Part shown: positions 34,911-47,261 of the stretch, piece after piece
How the letters are laid out: every line of letters begins with the position of its first letter
Numbering within the stretch: the stretch's first letter is position 1
NCBI GenBank assembly: GCA_027922465.2
Contig: BQMF02000066.1
Coordinates: 558,001-622,000, forward strand
Direction: 5' to 3'
Length of the DNA stretch: 64,000 bases
Origin: Turritopsis dohrnii
Lineage: Eukaryota > Cnidaria > Hydrozoa > Anthoathecata > Oceaniidae
Made by a program: the position numbers and the translations under genes
The notes under the pieces: generated by a model
What the model was told of the DNA's origin: nothing
Seen by the model: the letters and a program-made list of their open reading frames with translations, nothing else
Database searches by the model: none

Positions 34911-35845
34911 AATTTTAGAATTAATGATTGTGTGATAGGTTAATGGTCGTCAAAATTTGTCTTAACTACCTTTTGCATAATGGTGATTAATCATTATTGA
35001 AATTCTGTATCATCAAGTCAAATATGAAGATAATGAAGATAATTTCCAAGTCGTCTTTATGGTTGCCCGGTAGTATTTTATCAATGAATATCAACATTTA
35101 TGAGCTGTTTACACCAGAACAAAATATGCTATAAAGGCATATTCTAACCATATAAGCGTATTAAGGTCAGTCAATGAAAATAGAGAAAGTAGAGGAATCT
35201 AAGGTTACGACATTTGTTTTCTGACGTGTCAATGAAGTTATTTTTGCGTATTTCTAAACTTTTCTCTACAAGTTTTGTCGTTAGGTCAGTTCACAAACAC
35301 ATGAGAGGAGCTTGCTTAAAACAAAATCGTTGTGGGTGGTCTTGATTTTGAATTCTACGATTTAAGATTTTTTTAAAGCGGCAAAAACATTGACATTTTT
35401 ACTCAGCGGCTCCAGCCAACTGTCTATTGTGTAGCGTTTTGTCGTCGTCATCGTCTATGATTTTTAACATTATTTTTGGTCAATACTATTCAAGTGCAAG
35501 AAAGAAGGTGCAAGTCAGAAGAATAGCAAAAATGAGGTCGATTTTCTGCCGTAATCGGCTGCCTTTAAATTACATAATCATAATCATAACTTTGCTTAAT
35601 GTGGCTTTGTCGCTGTAATTCTATCATTATATTTTCATTTAATAGAAAAAGCATACTTCAATATAAAGTGAATATCTAACGAAAACATTTCAAATACTTT
35701 CACCATGGCAATGTTTCCAAAATTACGTAGAAGCACAAAGTGTATAATAATTTTTAAAATAAAAACACATTTTTTTAAGGACATGTTCAACTGTAACCTC
35801 TGTATATCGTAAGAAAACATTCACTGGACTCCTAACTAATTATTT
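34911..35845. other. Spacer, no gene recognised
   Basis: AT-rich. Short ORFs at 35427-35618 and 35635-35820 have no family resemblance. Confidence 0.4.
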
Positions 35846-36837
35846 CAGTTTCACGTCTTTTACATATAAACGTGGATTAATTAACTGCTTAATTGACCGG
35901 GCTTACAAAATTAACAACACTTGGCTAGGTTTTCATAACGATCTCAATAAAGTTAAAGATATACTAAGACAAAATCTTTATCCTGTCAAATTAACTGATA
36001 AATTAATAGAACAGTATTTGAATAAAACGTACAAAGCAGACGAACCTAAAGAAACATTAAACGAAGCTCGTTTCTTTAAATTACCTTACATAGGCAAACA
36101 TTCTGACATCTTTAAATTAAAAATTAACAACATCGTTAAAAAATACTGTAAAACACAATCCGTAAAAATAATTTTCACATCCTTTAAAATTGGTAGTCTG
36201 TTTTCAACTAAAGACAAAGTTCCTTTAAATCTTAAATCTAATGTTGTCTATAAATTTAACTGTACAAGCTGTAACGCTTGTTATATTGGTGAAACCACCA
36301 GACATTTTGGACAACGGATTAATGAACATTTAAAAACAGATAAGAACTCTCATATTTTTAAACATATCAGGGAAAAGGAAGATTGTTTTGATAAAGTAAG
36401 TCCTAATTGTTTTAAAATCATCGATAATGCACAAACTAAATGGCAACTTAAACTTAAGGAGGGACTTCATATTGGGTGGGAAAATCCTAATCTTAACACT
36501 CAAGTAAAGTACATAGGGAAAACATTGTCGGTGTAATTTTCTTTTCTTTCTTTTTTCGTTTCTTTTATCTTTCTTTCATCTTTCTTTCATCTTTCCCTTA
36601 TTCATACTTTACATTTACTCTTCACACTTTATATTGTTTTTCTAACTCTGTCATCTTTTCACACTTCTAGTCTAACTCATTAATTTTAATTGGAGATTTT
36701 GATGTATAGCTTTTTTGTAACACCTTTTGTAATCATTATTTTATGTATGTAGAAAAATTTTTTGTAAATATTTTATAGCTGATGATGACATAAGAATGTC
36801 GAAACATGTCCTTAAAAAAATGTGTTTTTATTTTAAA
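35846..36837 (+). pseudogene. Penelope-like element, 5'-truncated: RT C-terminus and GIY-YIG endonuclease
   Basis: Open from about 35846 (SFTSFTYKRGLINCLIDRAY, the post-RT linker) to TAA 36536. It includes FFKLPYIGKHSDIF and the GIY-YIG domain: VVYKFNCTSCNACYIGET, then R..QRINEHL. The endonuclease frame is uninterrupted. The 3' UTR has CTTT-rich repeats (36545-36600) and ends with GTCGAAACATGTCCTTAAAA (to about 36837). RT catalytic motifs are absent because of the truncation. It is a different subfamily from the 48-51 kb copies. Confidence 0.75.
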
Positions 36838-37983
36838 AACCATGGCAATGCTAATCATCTTGCAATTTTATTATCTTAACGAAACCATTGTTCAGGCCAT
36901 GACATATTAAAGACACGAATTCATAAGCGTAATGTTCAGAAAATCTTTCCAAAAAAGTCTATAAAATTTACTTAAACAGCGGAGATTTATATGTGGTTAA
37001 ACATTACCGAATATAGTTAGGTATTTTTTTTATCCATACAAAAAGTTGTACTGTAAAATCGAAACCCGGACGTATAGATGCAACAACCCGAAGTCTTTAT
37101 TAAGGTTATAATGCATTAACAAATTTTTACTGTTTTGATAAATTCTAAAGCAGGGTTCGATGTTTCATTTAGCTAAAGCCACTTTAAGTTGTATTTAAGA
37201 CACGATATTTCAATGTAAAAAGAGAGATTTATAAATCTGAAATGTTGACATGAAGTCGAGTCTTTAAAATATATATCTCACGAACTCCTGGTGATCAATA
37301 TACGGATCTAAAATTGGCTTTAAAAAAATATAAAACACCAAGGAACGTGTTTCGAACTAAAAGTCAAATATCAGTTAAATTACAAGCGATTCTGACGACA
37401 TCTTGAGTGTTTTATGGAAAAGTTTGTGAAGGTTTGATTGGTTTACAGTGCATTTTCGGGATTCTAAAGTACGCAGGTATATGAAAATAAGCTTATCAAC
37501 AAATGAATGAAGAATTTAATGAGTTGGTGTTCACTTCGTAAATTATGGAGGATTTTCGATATTTAGGGGGCGCTTATTATTTTGAATGAATTCTTCTGTA
37601 ATGTTGGTAGCCATACAGAGAGAGTACGCGGGTTATCATTCAAGGGGCAATGCTCCGGGAGCAATTTTCCAATGCGGGGGTTGGGGAACTGTCCTGACAC
37701 CATTTTACAAGTAGCAAAGACCAATGTTGTATAAAACACTCTGCAACATTGTTCAACTGAAGGTTAATTAAAACTGTTCAGGTATTGATGGAATGCCAAT
37801 TAGTTAATTAGTAAATTAAACTAATTTCGAAACATGAATAAAAAAGGAAAGATATAAAACCCAAAACACAATGATGTCCGATGAAATGAATTCTATGTAT
37901 CCTTATACTTTTGTTTTTTCTAAGTTTGACTTTTGTTTTAACGGCTTTTTTGTTGGTTTTTTTTTTCATGTAGGTTTCAAGTT
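36838..37983. other. Spacer before the Ig receptor gene
   Basis: No gene recognised. A T-rich tract followed by CATGTAG just before 37977 may be the 3' splice site of a 5' UTR intron. Confidence 0.4.
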
Positions 37984-40900
37984 ATGATAACTTCCATTCT
38001 CTTAGTATCACTCATAATCCATTTAGCAGGTAAGTCTACCTCCAACGAAATAGAAATCCTTCGTCAAAAGATGCTTTTTATTTGCGAAGGTTTCCTCTTT
38101 ATTTCAGTTATAAGACTGTCCCGACAAAAAAGACCTCCTGTATTATGATTTTAGTCGCTTTTAATTGAACCACTTATGTATGGGAATGATAAATGATTAT
38201 TGCTAAGTAAAGCCTGTTTCACACTCGACCGCTGTAAATAATGAATTCATTATGAAAATCTATTTACACAGACGTTAATTGATATCCGTATCCTTCAACC
38301 ATGACAATTTGCGTAAGCCTTCGGCGCATGCGTATTAGTTAGGATGTGAATTAAAACAGTGAACGCGTGGGATCGATTTAAAATTTGACACTTTACTATG
38401 ACAGTCTTTCAAACAGGAAATTTCAAATTTGTTTTTTTGTTAATCTATGAGAAAGTCCTCAAAACAGACCTCAGGACCTTAACGTTCTTAAGCGCCAAAA
38501 GAGAACGTTTATTATTTTTCTATCAAAACGCTTTACAGAACTTCTACCATTTTAATTGAGTCATATTAAAAACACGCGCTGCATTACATTTTACATCGGC
38601 CAATAAAGCCGGTTTTCCACAAGGCGAATTTATTCAGTACGGAGCGGAAATTTACATAACGATGGCCGCCTTTATGTCGTTTAGAAAGTCGGTTTTTAAT
38701 TTTCACTAATGAAAAAACACGCAAATTTGAAATCAAAGCAAAGAATTTTCATTGAGAGAAGATGAGCTCTCGTCATGAACTTTCATTGTTAAAGACGATT
38801 TCTCTTTTCAATAGAATGACGAGATGATGAAAGTTTGAGTTTGTGCGTGTTTTTGCGGACTTTTACGAAATTGTTTGCGGCGTAGAAGTTGAACTTGATC
38901 CTTCTCAGAAGCGAATTTGTCTTGCAAAAAACAATACCCGCTACGCTCCGCGCGGAATAATTCGCCTAGTGATAAACCGGATTAAGTCTCTTGATTGTTT
39001 TACACTATTTACTCTTAGAAACAAAAGGTGGAGGCGGGTCTAATGACGTTCCGATAACAATTTCCGATATTATTGTCACAGCTGAAAGTGATCCAGTAAT
39101 CCATTCGATTTTCCGAATGAAATGCTCTTATGTTAACTTAAAAGTTAAAAATGTATATTGGACTTTCAACGATGAATTGATTTCGTTGAGTACGGCGACC
39201 ATATCATGGATTAATCCAAAGTACAACGGTAAAACATCAGACTATGAGACTAAGGAAATTTTTGTAATATTCCCTTGGAAAACGGTACCAACGCAATTTG
39301 TTTGAAATTTCTTTATTATAAATATGGTGAATTTAAAAGTTAAAACAGCAAAATTTAAAATATTATACAGCAAAAACTTTTCGGAAGTCTTTCTATCATC
39401 AGTGCTACTTACAAGAACTAGCTTTGTAAATAACACTGATGATGGAAAAAACTTGTTATTAACCCCTAACCCAAACCCTAACTGTTGTTTTATTCTTTAA
39501 ATTTACCATATTTATCATGGCGGATGTTTACAGCTAATCTTTATTATAAATCTTTGACATTTTAGGTGAATGATTGTTAGTTAATTTTGTTATTTTTGTT
39601 TCAGTCAGCGAAAACTATATTGCAGACCGCTTTCAATTTCTTACGATACTTATTTTTGAACATCAAAGTTCTGGAGTATACACATGCATGACAGTTTCTG
39701 ATAATGAATATCATAATGGCAGTTTAACAGTCCAGTCTAAACCAGGTATGCTATTTCAATGGTACCGACTAAGGTTTTCTCCTAAATTGGGACTAAAATG
39801 ATCCTATAAAAATTTTGTCTTGAATGGAATAAGTAGTTTATGTAAGTCAAGGAGCTATGTAAAATTTACTATTTCCTGTGAATGTAAGATTATTGGTTAC
39901 CTCTACCTATGCCTTTTGTTTTCAGTCCTTTTCTTCATAACCTGGATCTGTTTTTTAAAAGATGCGCAGGGATACAGTTTTACCTCTTCTGCTTAGACGC
40001 TCTTCTTAAAGAAAAATTTATGGATTTGTCAACCATAACAACGTTTCTTGTTGATGCTTGTGAAAGTTATATACTTATTTTCTCCTAAAAGGGGTTGCGC
40101 ATGTTTTTAGTCGACGCTCTTTCATCTTTCGACTAACGATGCGATAACACAAATATGAAAATCAAAATGATTTCTGATATTTTGATATTTTTATGATATT
40201 TTGCGCTCACGATTGGCTAATGATCGCCTAAGAACACCATGAGCAGGGAGAATTTCACGTTCACACTGTGAGCAAATAATGTTATCGGCTAATAAGTCAT
40301 GCTCACCGTGATTACTCGATCCTTAACACATCCTGAGAACCAAGCTTGTTTAGCTTTAACCGAACTGACTTTTAATTATTTCACCAGTAGATGTCGCTTT
40401 GGTGGTTGGGGACTGTTCACAAATGACGTCAACTGTTAGGGGGGGAGGGGGGGTTATACTAAAGTTGACGCTGGTTGACGGGGGAGGGGGGGAGGGGATG
40501 TGATACTAGTTGACGTCAACCCACACAATTTTGCTTATGAAAATGTTAACACTGAATGTGATCTTGATGTGGTCCGTGATGCACGAACGTAAAACAATAA
40601 GCACAGATGGAGTTTGATCAGAGAAAAATTACACGAAGATCATTTCAAATATTTTCACGTCTTATTAAAAATGCGTAAGAAACTAACATACAAAAGGACA
40701 AGTGGGGTGGATGGAGGTTGTCTTGTTTTGGAGGGGGGGGGGGGGGGGGGGGGTCTTCTCAAACGATGACGTCAACTGAGGGGGAGGGGGCAACGCAAAG
40801 TTGACGCAGGTTGACAGAGGGGGGAGGGGGGGTCAAAAATCTTGAAAAAATGGTTGACGTCATTTGTGAACAATCCCTTGTTATGTGGAGATTTTTCTTT

Positions 40901-43900
40901 TTATAGTGAGTATCACCAAAAGGATTCACGAAAGTGTTTATCTATCATGTGTGGACGAACATAATCACGGGTTGCCGATTTGGTTTAAAGATAACCGCCT
41001 AATTTCATTTAATGGCTCTTTTGTCGGCGAATATGAGTTAAGGTCTTTGTCGCAAAACGATGGAATAAAGTTTCATAACCTTAGTATAGCCGATAGTGGC
41101 TTATATGTTTGCAGGAAAGAAGGCAAAAAAGTCACTATGTACCAACTAATTGGTAATCTCTTTATTTTGTATTTATGTTTATGCGTCATTATATAGTTAA
41201 ATGTTTTATTAGAAGGTTTCAAGTGAACAGTTCCTTACCCATGGTTCATCAGTGATTCAAAATCTAAAATAGTGAACTCAGTGTTCAGCGTGCAAAACAT
41301 TAATTCTAAAGTGATGTTTACAGACTTTCAGATGCAACTCAGCCTACGTGAATGGACATAAAGTTTCTGTTTCAGACACGGGTTCTTCTTAAATGTATCT
41401 CCCTTAGTATTTGCTTGACTTAATGTATTAATTTCTGCTCGTCATTCATTTTTAATTCTTCGGCACAATCCAGTGGGCAAAACCGTCAAAATGCCACTGC
41501 GACAAAGAGCATTTTTATAGGAATTGTGTGTATATTTCGATAGAAATGTACTCCTTTGCAGAGGTTTTTTAACAAATGTGAATGCTCATACATTTCTGTT
41601 TAAGTTTGTCAAAATATCGATTTCATTGAAAGCAAAAAAATCGAAATCCTTTGAATTAATTTTCCATTTGAACATATCTATCCCTCAGAAATAAATATTT
41701 TAAACATCTTCGTAAAAAGAAATGAAAACAGGAAAGTGAAACCATGTCTTATGATTCAGGCTTCAGAAAGGTTTTTCCTTATCACAGTCCATTAATTGAT
41801 TCGCATTTGCTTTCATAGTAGGTGGAAACCAACTCAAAGAATCCGATGAAAAACCGTTTCTTTCGGGTAGGTTTGTTTAGAATTTTGCACTGCATGTCCA
41901 ACTTTATCTTATGTGACGTCATATTTCTAAGTAACTACAGTCGACTCTAGAAAACTCGCACACCTTATTTCTTGAATGTTCGTTGACATAACAATTAGTA
42001 TAATCTCTACCAATTGAAATAGCTCGATAACTGAAACTTTCGACAACACGAACTACTTTCCTATTCCCCTGACAGTATGAGTTTTTGAGGGTCAACTGTA
42101 TATTAAATATCGTCCTTTCTATGCTTATCTTTACACACACGCGCGCGGAATATAATATGACCACCGAAGCTCACCCATACATTTGGAATATGGTTCTTTC
42201 TAGAATGCCATTTCTAGTACACATGACTGTCAACCTTAGTCGAGAGACTTATTGGATCATCTTTTGTTGCTTAATGGCAACTAAAATCACCAACAAACAA
42301 TTTCCAAAAGCAAGTTTTGGGCCATCGTTAACAGAACATTGTTATGGATATGTTTCAATCATGCTGAAAACGAACTGTAATAGCAAAAACGCCTCATTAG
42401 ACAATAATGTCGCACCATGGTTTCAATATATGTAGAAAGTAGCATTGTTTTAGAAATTAATAACTAGCCGCCAAGGCGGCGTCACTCGCCGCTCATGTTC
42501 AGCCTGCGTTGATTTCACGAAAAATAAAATTAAGGAATTGGCAACTAAAAGTGTACCCATGTTTTAGAGCTCAAAAAGCTGATCAAAAAAATGTATGGGA
42601 TCGTTCCGTTACGACCAACTGTTACGGAGATATCGTTGAGCAAACATTTTGATGACGTCACAGATCCGTCCCCTTAAAAAATAGACCCAAAATTTTCGTC
42701 ACCCATCGCCTGTATCGTGGACCCCAAAAAACGTCAGTTATCCCCATTGGTTACCAAGGTAATTTTCCCGAAATGTCGCATTTGATTAGGGTCTCAATAC
42801 AGTGGTTTCATACGGACGTCGCACAAAATGAAACAAAATAATCACTCTACAACTTAATCTGCCATTTTGCGTGACAGACAAACGGACAAACGGAGAATCG
42901 GCTATTAATATAGAGTACATATAGAGTAGCCGCCAAGGCGGCGTCGCTCGCCGCCAATGTCCACCTGCTCTGTATCACTCTACCAATAAACGTCAAATTT
43001 CCTTATAATCGGCTCGCACAACTTGTGCTCAACCAGAAGCAGATTCGAAGTCACAACCTCTGGTAAAACCAATCTTTTATCAGTGTAACAATACACTCAA
43101 AACGTAGAGATAGGAAACGTTTTATTAGCTTTTGTTTTAAAAAAGTTACGCGCTCTAACATGGGTGCTATCAAACATAAGGGGGGAATAGTTTCTCTTTT
43201 TAAAAAGATCACACGGGAGGAGAGAAAAAAAGGCACGTGCTAAATGAATAAAGTGAATACAAAAACGTTCGATCTGAAGCGCATAACAATTAAAAAAAGA
43301 AATTAAATTATTAAAAAAAAAGTAAAAAAATATTTTGTTTCATGATACTCTTTTTTTACCTATCGGTTTTTAAACATTTTGATTGCTCGAAAAAAAGTTT
43401 ACCCGTCTTAGACAGTCAGGCAAGGATACACTAGGATACACTGGCAAACATGCTGCCACGTTCTGCCACTGCTGTTTTTTGTCCAAACTGTTTAATCAGT
43501 TAGTTTCTTTGTATTTAGTTGACGTATTGTTTTCAAAGCCAAGTCAACGTGGAATATAAAACTAACAATAATAATTAAAACAAAACGTTATTCCTAATAG
43601 TTCATCAGCCAAAAAAAGTCACGTTCGATTGGGGTTGCAATGTATTTGTTTCAAACTCACGTCGCACACAAAAAAAGAAATAATTTCGTTCACAACTCAA
43701 TCTACCATTTTGCGTGACTTACAAACAAACAGACAGACAGACAGGCAGACGGAGAATCAGCTATTATAATATAGACTAGCAGCCAAGGCGGCGTCGTTCG
43801 CCACCCATGTTCAGCCTGCGTCCAGTTCAGGAAAAAAATACAGGAATTTGCAATGATATGTAAGCCCTTGTTGAAAAGCTCGAAAAACTGATCAAAAAAA

Positions 43901-45513
43901 TGTATGGGATCATTTTGCTACTACCAAGCGTTACGGAGATATCGTTGATCAAAATTTTGATGACGTCACACACCCGTCCCCCAAAAAATTAGACCCAAAT
44001 ATATCTATATCGCGGACCCCAAAAAACGTCAGTTATCCCTATTGGTTCTCGAGATAATTTTCTCTAAACGTTGCATTCGATTAGGGTCTCAATACAAAGG
44101 TTTCACACTGACGTCGCACACAGGAAGAGAAATAATTTATGTGTGATCTTACATTGCTAACTTCCCAATTTCGCAGTTCATATCTACCATTTTGCGTGAC
44201 AGACAAACAAACAGACAGACAGACAGAGAATCGGCTATTAATATATAGACTAGCCGCCAAGGCGGCGTCGCTCGCCGCCAATGTCCACCTGCTCTGTATC
44301 ACTCTACCAATAAACGTCAAATTTCCTTATAAGCGGCTCGCACAACTTGTGTTCAACCAGAAGCAGATTCGAAGTCACAACCTCTGGTAAAACCAATCTT
44401 TTATCAATGTAACAATACACTCAAAACGCAGAGAGAGAAAACTTCAACTTTTTATTAACTTTTGTTTTAAAAAAGTTACGCGCTTTAACATGGGTGCTAT
44501 CAAACGTAAGGGGGAAATGGTTTCTCTTCTTCAAAAGATCACACAGGAGGAAAGAAAAAAGGCACGTGCTAAATGAATAAAGTGAATAAAAAAACGTTCG
44601 ATCTGAAGCGCATAACAATTAAAAAAAGAAATTAAATTATTAAAAGAAAAGCAAAATAATATTTTGTTTCATGATACTCTTTTTTTACCTATCGGTTTTT
44701 AAACATTTTGATTGCTCGAAATAATAGTTTACCCGTCTCAGACAGTCAGGCAAGGATACATTAGAATACACTGGCAAGTATGCTGCCACGTTCTGCCACT
44801 GCTGCTTTTTGTCCAAACTATTTAATTAGTTTCTTTGTATTAAGTTGATGTATTGTTTTCAAAGCCAACGTAGTCAACGTTGTCCTTAGAATATAAAACT
44901 AACAATAATAATAAAAACAAAACGTTAGTTCAACAGCTAAAAAAAGTCACGTTTGATTGGGGTTGCAATGTATTTGCTTCGAACTCACGTCGCACACAAA
45001 AAAAGAAATAATTTCGCTCACAACGAAATCTACCATTCTGCGTGACTTACAGACAGACAGACAGATGGAGAATCGGCTATTAATATATAGATAGTTAAAG
45101 CCGAAGAATGAAAAATGATAAAGACATATTTTAAAACCACGGTGCGGCATCATTTTCTAATGCGACATTTTATTCCATTACAGATCACATTTAAACAGAC
45201 ACACTGTGCCAACTCACATCAGCAGAGCTGTTTACAAACATATTATACATGATTACAGAGCATGGGGTTAAAATTCAAATTTTTCGAAAATTCCTCTAAC
45301 AGATCTCAGAGTTCACTTATATTCCTTTCACATTTTCAAATGTTCTTTCTCTCCTGCACTAGAATCTATTTTCTAGGTTACGTCAGTTACGTATTTGTTA
45401 CGTTGGTTGCTGTTGGTTTCATAATTTGTATTGTTGGCGCTTATGTTTATCGTAAAAGCTATCCAAAGATTATTAAAGAACACATGCGGAAGAAAATGCT
45501 ACGACAACGATGA
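37984..45513 (+). CDS. Six-exon single-pass Ig-domain receptor (two Ig domains, TM, short tail)
   Basis: Exons by inspection: 37984-38029, 39019-39228, 39605-39745, 40907-41152, 41819-41866 and 45377-45513. Every intron is GT-AG and phase 1, and the exons sum to 828 nt (275 residues plus TGA). Exon 1 is a signal peptide (MITSILLVSLIIHLA). Exons 2-3 form Ig domain 1, with Cys in FRMKCSY, Trp in VYWTF and the SSGVYTC strand. Exon 4 is a full second Ig domain (VYLSCVD, IWFKDN, ADSGLYVC). Exon 5 is a 16-residue linker. Exon 6 holds the TM segment (YVFVTLVAVGFIICIVGAYV), then a basic tail of about 20 residues without ITIM or ITAM. N-glycosylation sequons include one (NVS) made across the exon 2/3 junction. 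Likely a cell-surface recognition or adhesion protein. The architecture recalls cnidarian Alr-type and other Ig receptors, but orthology is not shown. Confidence 0.75.
38609..38980. mobile_element. MITE in intron 1 of the Ig gene
   Basis: Ends CCGGTTTTCCACAAGGCGAA and TTCGCCTAGTGATAAACCGG are inverted repeats of each other. About 372 bp, no coding capacity. The ORF 38843-39043 crossing its end is chance. Confidence 0.6.
40408..40877. mobile_element. G-rich MITE in intron 3 of the Ig gene
   Basis: Left end GGGACTGTTCACAAATGACG and right end CGTCATTTGTGAACAATCCC are inverted repeats. The interior is full of GGGGGAGGGGGG-type runs, including 21 consecutive G at 40733-40753, interleaved with TTGACG/CGTCAA. 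The right end is 29 bp before exon 4. Confidence 0.7.
42464..45091 (-). mobile_element. Tandem Helitron-like array (B-A-B-A on the minus strand) in intron 5 of the Ig gene
   Basis: Four head-to-tail units share ends. On the minus strand each starts TCTATATATTAATAGCCGAT and ends GCCGCCTTGGCGGCTAG, i.e. a hairpin followed by CTAG (CTRR). Borders fall at about 42464, 42926, 43776, 44250 and 45091. Units alternate long (B, about 845 bp) and short (A, about 465 bp). Each B-A pair is duplicated. The array's outer flanks are A (5') and T (3'), as for Helitron insertion into AT. Internal (GACA)n tracts lie near the 5' end of each unit. There is no ORF. The hairpin sits closer to the end than in canonical Helitrons. 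Confidence 0.55.
45134..45183 (+). repeat. 50-bp block shared with the YR gene intron end (3790-3839)
   Basis: AAACCACGGT..GGCAT, TTTTCTAATG.GACATT and a final CCATTACAG match the 50 bp before the first exon of the YR gene. The next about 15 bases are weakly similar too. It is probably a scrap of the same element family. Confidence 0.6.
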
Positions 45514-45768
45514 ATATGATGTCGTAGAACGTTGAATTTGCAGTTCCACTGATGTACTGATTTCCTAAAAACAGAATACAGCTACATCAATGCAATGCAA
45601 AACCTTTTAGTTTGGAAACAATTGAGGATTTCGCAATGAAAAAATCCAATTATCTTCTTAATGGTTAATTAACACATCTTTCAATAACAGCTATCAAAGG
45701 TCATTATCAAAAACAATAACAAGTCAAGTGACTGTAAAGCACAAGAGTCATTAAAAACAATACTTTAG

Positions 45769-46305
45769 GCTGTCTCAACATGTCCCCCGTTTCTCTGGAC
45801 ACAGTGATTTGCTCTTGCTGTCATTTCATAAAGAGTGGCGAATAAAATTTTGGTTTTGTCTAAGATTATTTGCTGCGTCAACAATTTTACTTCTTAACTC
45901 TGATAAACTCTGGATCTCAGTGGAGAAATGTTTTTGTAGCAACTAAAGATTGCTCATATGATGTCAAAAAAATTTTGTAAAAGCCCCCGTCTCACAATTT
46001 TTAACTTTGTGATGAGATATTAATTTTGGTGTGTTCAATAACACCACAACATGTTCTTAATAAACAAAAGAATAATCGCATGTGAAAACTTACTTTTATT
46101 AATCATTAAGGAGTTAATGACCGTGACAGTTGAAAAAAATCCTTTTTACTACAAAACTGTTGGACTAAATTATTTAAAATGTAGGTTCTTAAAATCCCTG
46201 AAAGAAACGCTATCGAATGATGTAAAAATCTCTAAAATCTGATATATGTGTGAAAAGTTATAGCTTGTTAAAATCTAAGACCGAAATTCTCTGGGACACA
46301 CTGTG
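45769..46305 (-). pseudogene. Mariner-like relic (transposase C-terminus)
   Basis: On the minus strand, broken frames read LQKHFSTEIQSLSELRSKIV, then YEMTARANHCVQRNGGHVE. The second resembles the R...C....G.HVE end of mariner-type transposases. Ends GGCTGTCTCAACATG and GGGACACACTG may be decayed TIRs. AATAAA at 45841-45846 could serve the Ig gene; another is at 46364. Confidence 0.4.
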
Positions 46306-46559
46306 GTCAAGATAAAAATGTGTACATTTTGTATAAAAGACTTTTTTTATGTAACTGTCATTTAATAAAGCAACGTGATGAAAAAATATCTGTTATCTTT
46401 CTTTTGCCACCCGAATTAATATTGAGATCGAGTTCTTAATTCCCTGAACGTCGTCACAGATGTAGAAAGTATGGAAACATGTTTTATTCGCTTTCTGAAG
46501 TTCTGTTTGCTTTAACAAATTTTGCCTATACTGTGTCTAAATTCTTTGGTTAAAAGACA

Positions 46560-47015
46560 GATAAGATGACATTTGAAAGACATTTTTTGAAAGGCAGTTC
46601 AAAGACGTCTTTATGACGTCTCGTGAAAGACGTTTTTAAGAAGGCCCTTCAAAAACGTCTTTGAGACCTTTCGTTAATAACGTTTTATGGAAGACCTTTC
46701 AAAGAGATGTTTTCTGAAAAATGTTTTTTAGAAGACCTCTTCAGGACGTCTTTAAGAAGCATTGTGAAAGACGTTTTATGAATGACCTTTCAAAGACGTG
46801 TTTAAGAAGTTTATTGCAAGATGTTTCTTAGAAGACCTCTTCAGAACGTCTTTGAGATGTATTCTGAAAGACGTTTTTTGGAAGACCTCTTTAGGACGTT
46901 GTTAAGACATTTTCTAAGAGGCGTTTTTTGAAGGACCTGTCAAAGACGTCTTTGTTAATCTCAAAGACATCCGTACCAGTTGAAGACGTCTTAAAGACGT
47001 CTTGTGTTAACTGGG
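46560..47015. repeat. GACGTC array 2
   Basis: About fifteen degenerate units of AAAGACGTCTTT / GAAGACCTCTTCAGGACGTC type, ending in CTTAAAGACGTCTTGTGTTAACTGGGA. That end matches the pattern at 7960-7985 (GACGTC..TGTGCCCGCTGGGA), so both arrays belong to one family. Confidence 0.6.
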
Positions 47016-47261
47016 AGGGTGTCTCAGAAAGATTTATGCGCAAACTTTCAGTCATTAATTGCATCATTAAATTCTTAAAAATCAAATCTCCGTGTTTTCT
47101 CCAATAACTTTCCGAAGAATAATAATTTTCTTGAAAATCTTATATCAATAAAATGTACCAAAAAAGGGCTTTCTTGTGATGTAAATTTCGCAACACTTTG
47201 ACAAATAATTGTTGAAAAATAGGCACAGAAAGTTTGTGGAGAAGTCTTTCTGAAACACCCT
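47016..47261. mobile_element. Short mariner-like MITE
   Basis: Ends AGGGTGTCTCAGAAAGA and TCTTTCTGAAACACCCT are inverted repeats; 246 bp, with a second complementary segment (CAAACTTTC/GAAAGTTTG) just inside. It directly follows the GACGTC array. Confidence 0.6.

Noticed and set aside
39459..39482. Telomere-like CCCTAA repeats (AACCCCTAACCCAAACCCTAAC)
   Set aside because: Only about three degenerate units inside intron 2 of the Ig gene; too short to mean a telomere or a fusion point.
42085..42435. 116-codon ORF in the last intron of the Ig gene
   Set aside because: It overlaps no splice sites of proper phase, its composition is not Ig-like, and the intron is better explained without it.
44081..44390. 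ORFs on both strands in the array units (44081-44320, 44139-44390, 43051-43236, 44421-44618)
   Set aside because: They cross unit borders, differ between copies of the same unit and encode only low-complexity peptides from the GACA repeats.
45437..45513. ITIM or ITAM in the Ig receptor tail
   Set aside because: The only tyrosine after the TM segment lies in RKSYPKII, which has Lys at -2, so the ITIM consensus is not met and there is no second motif.
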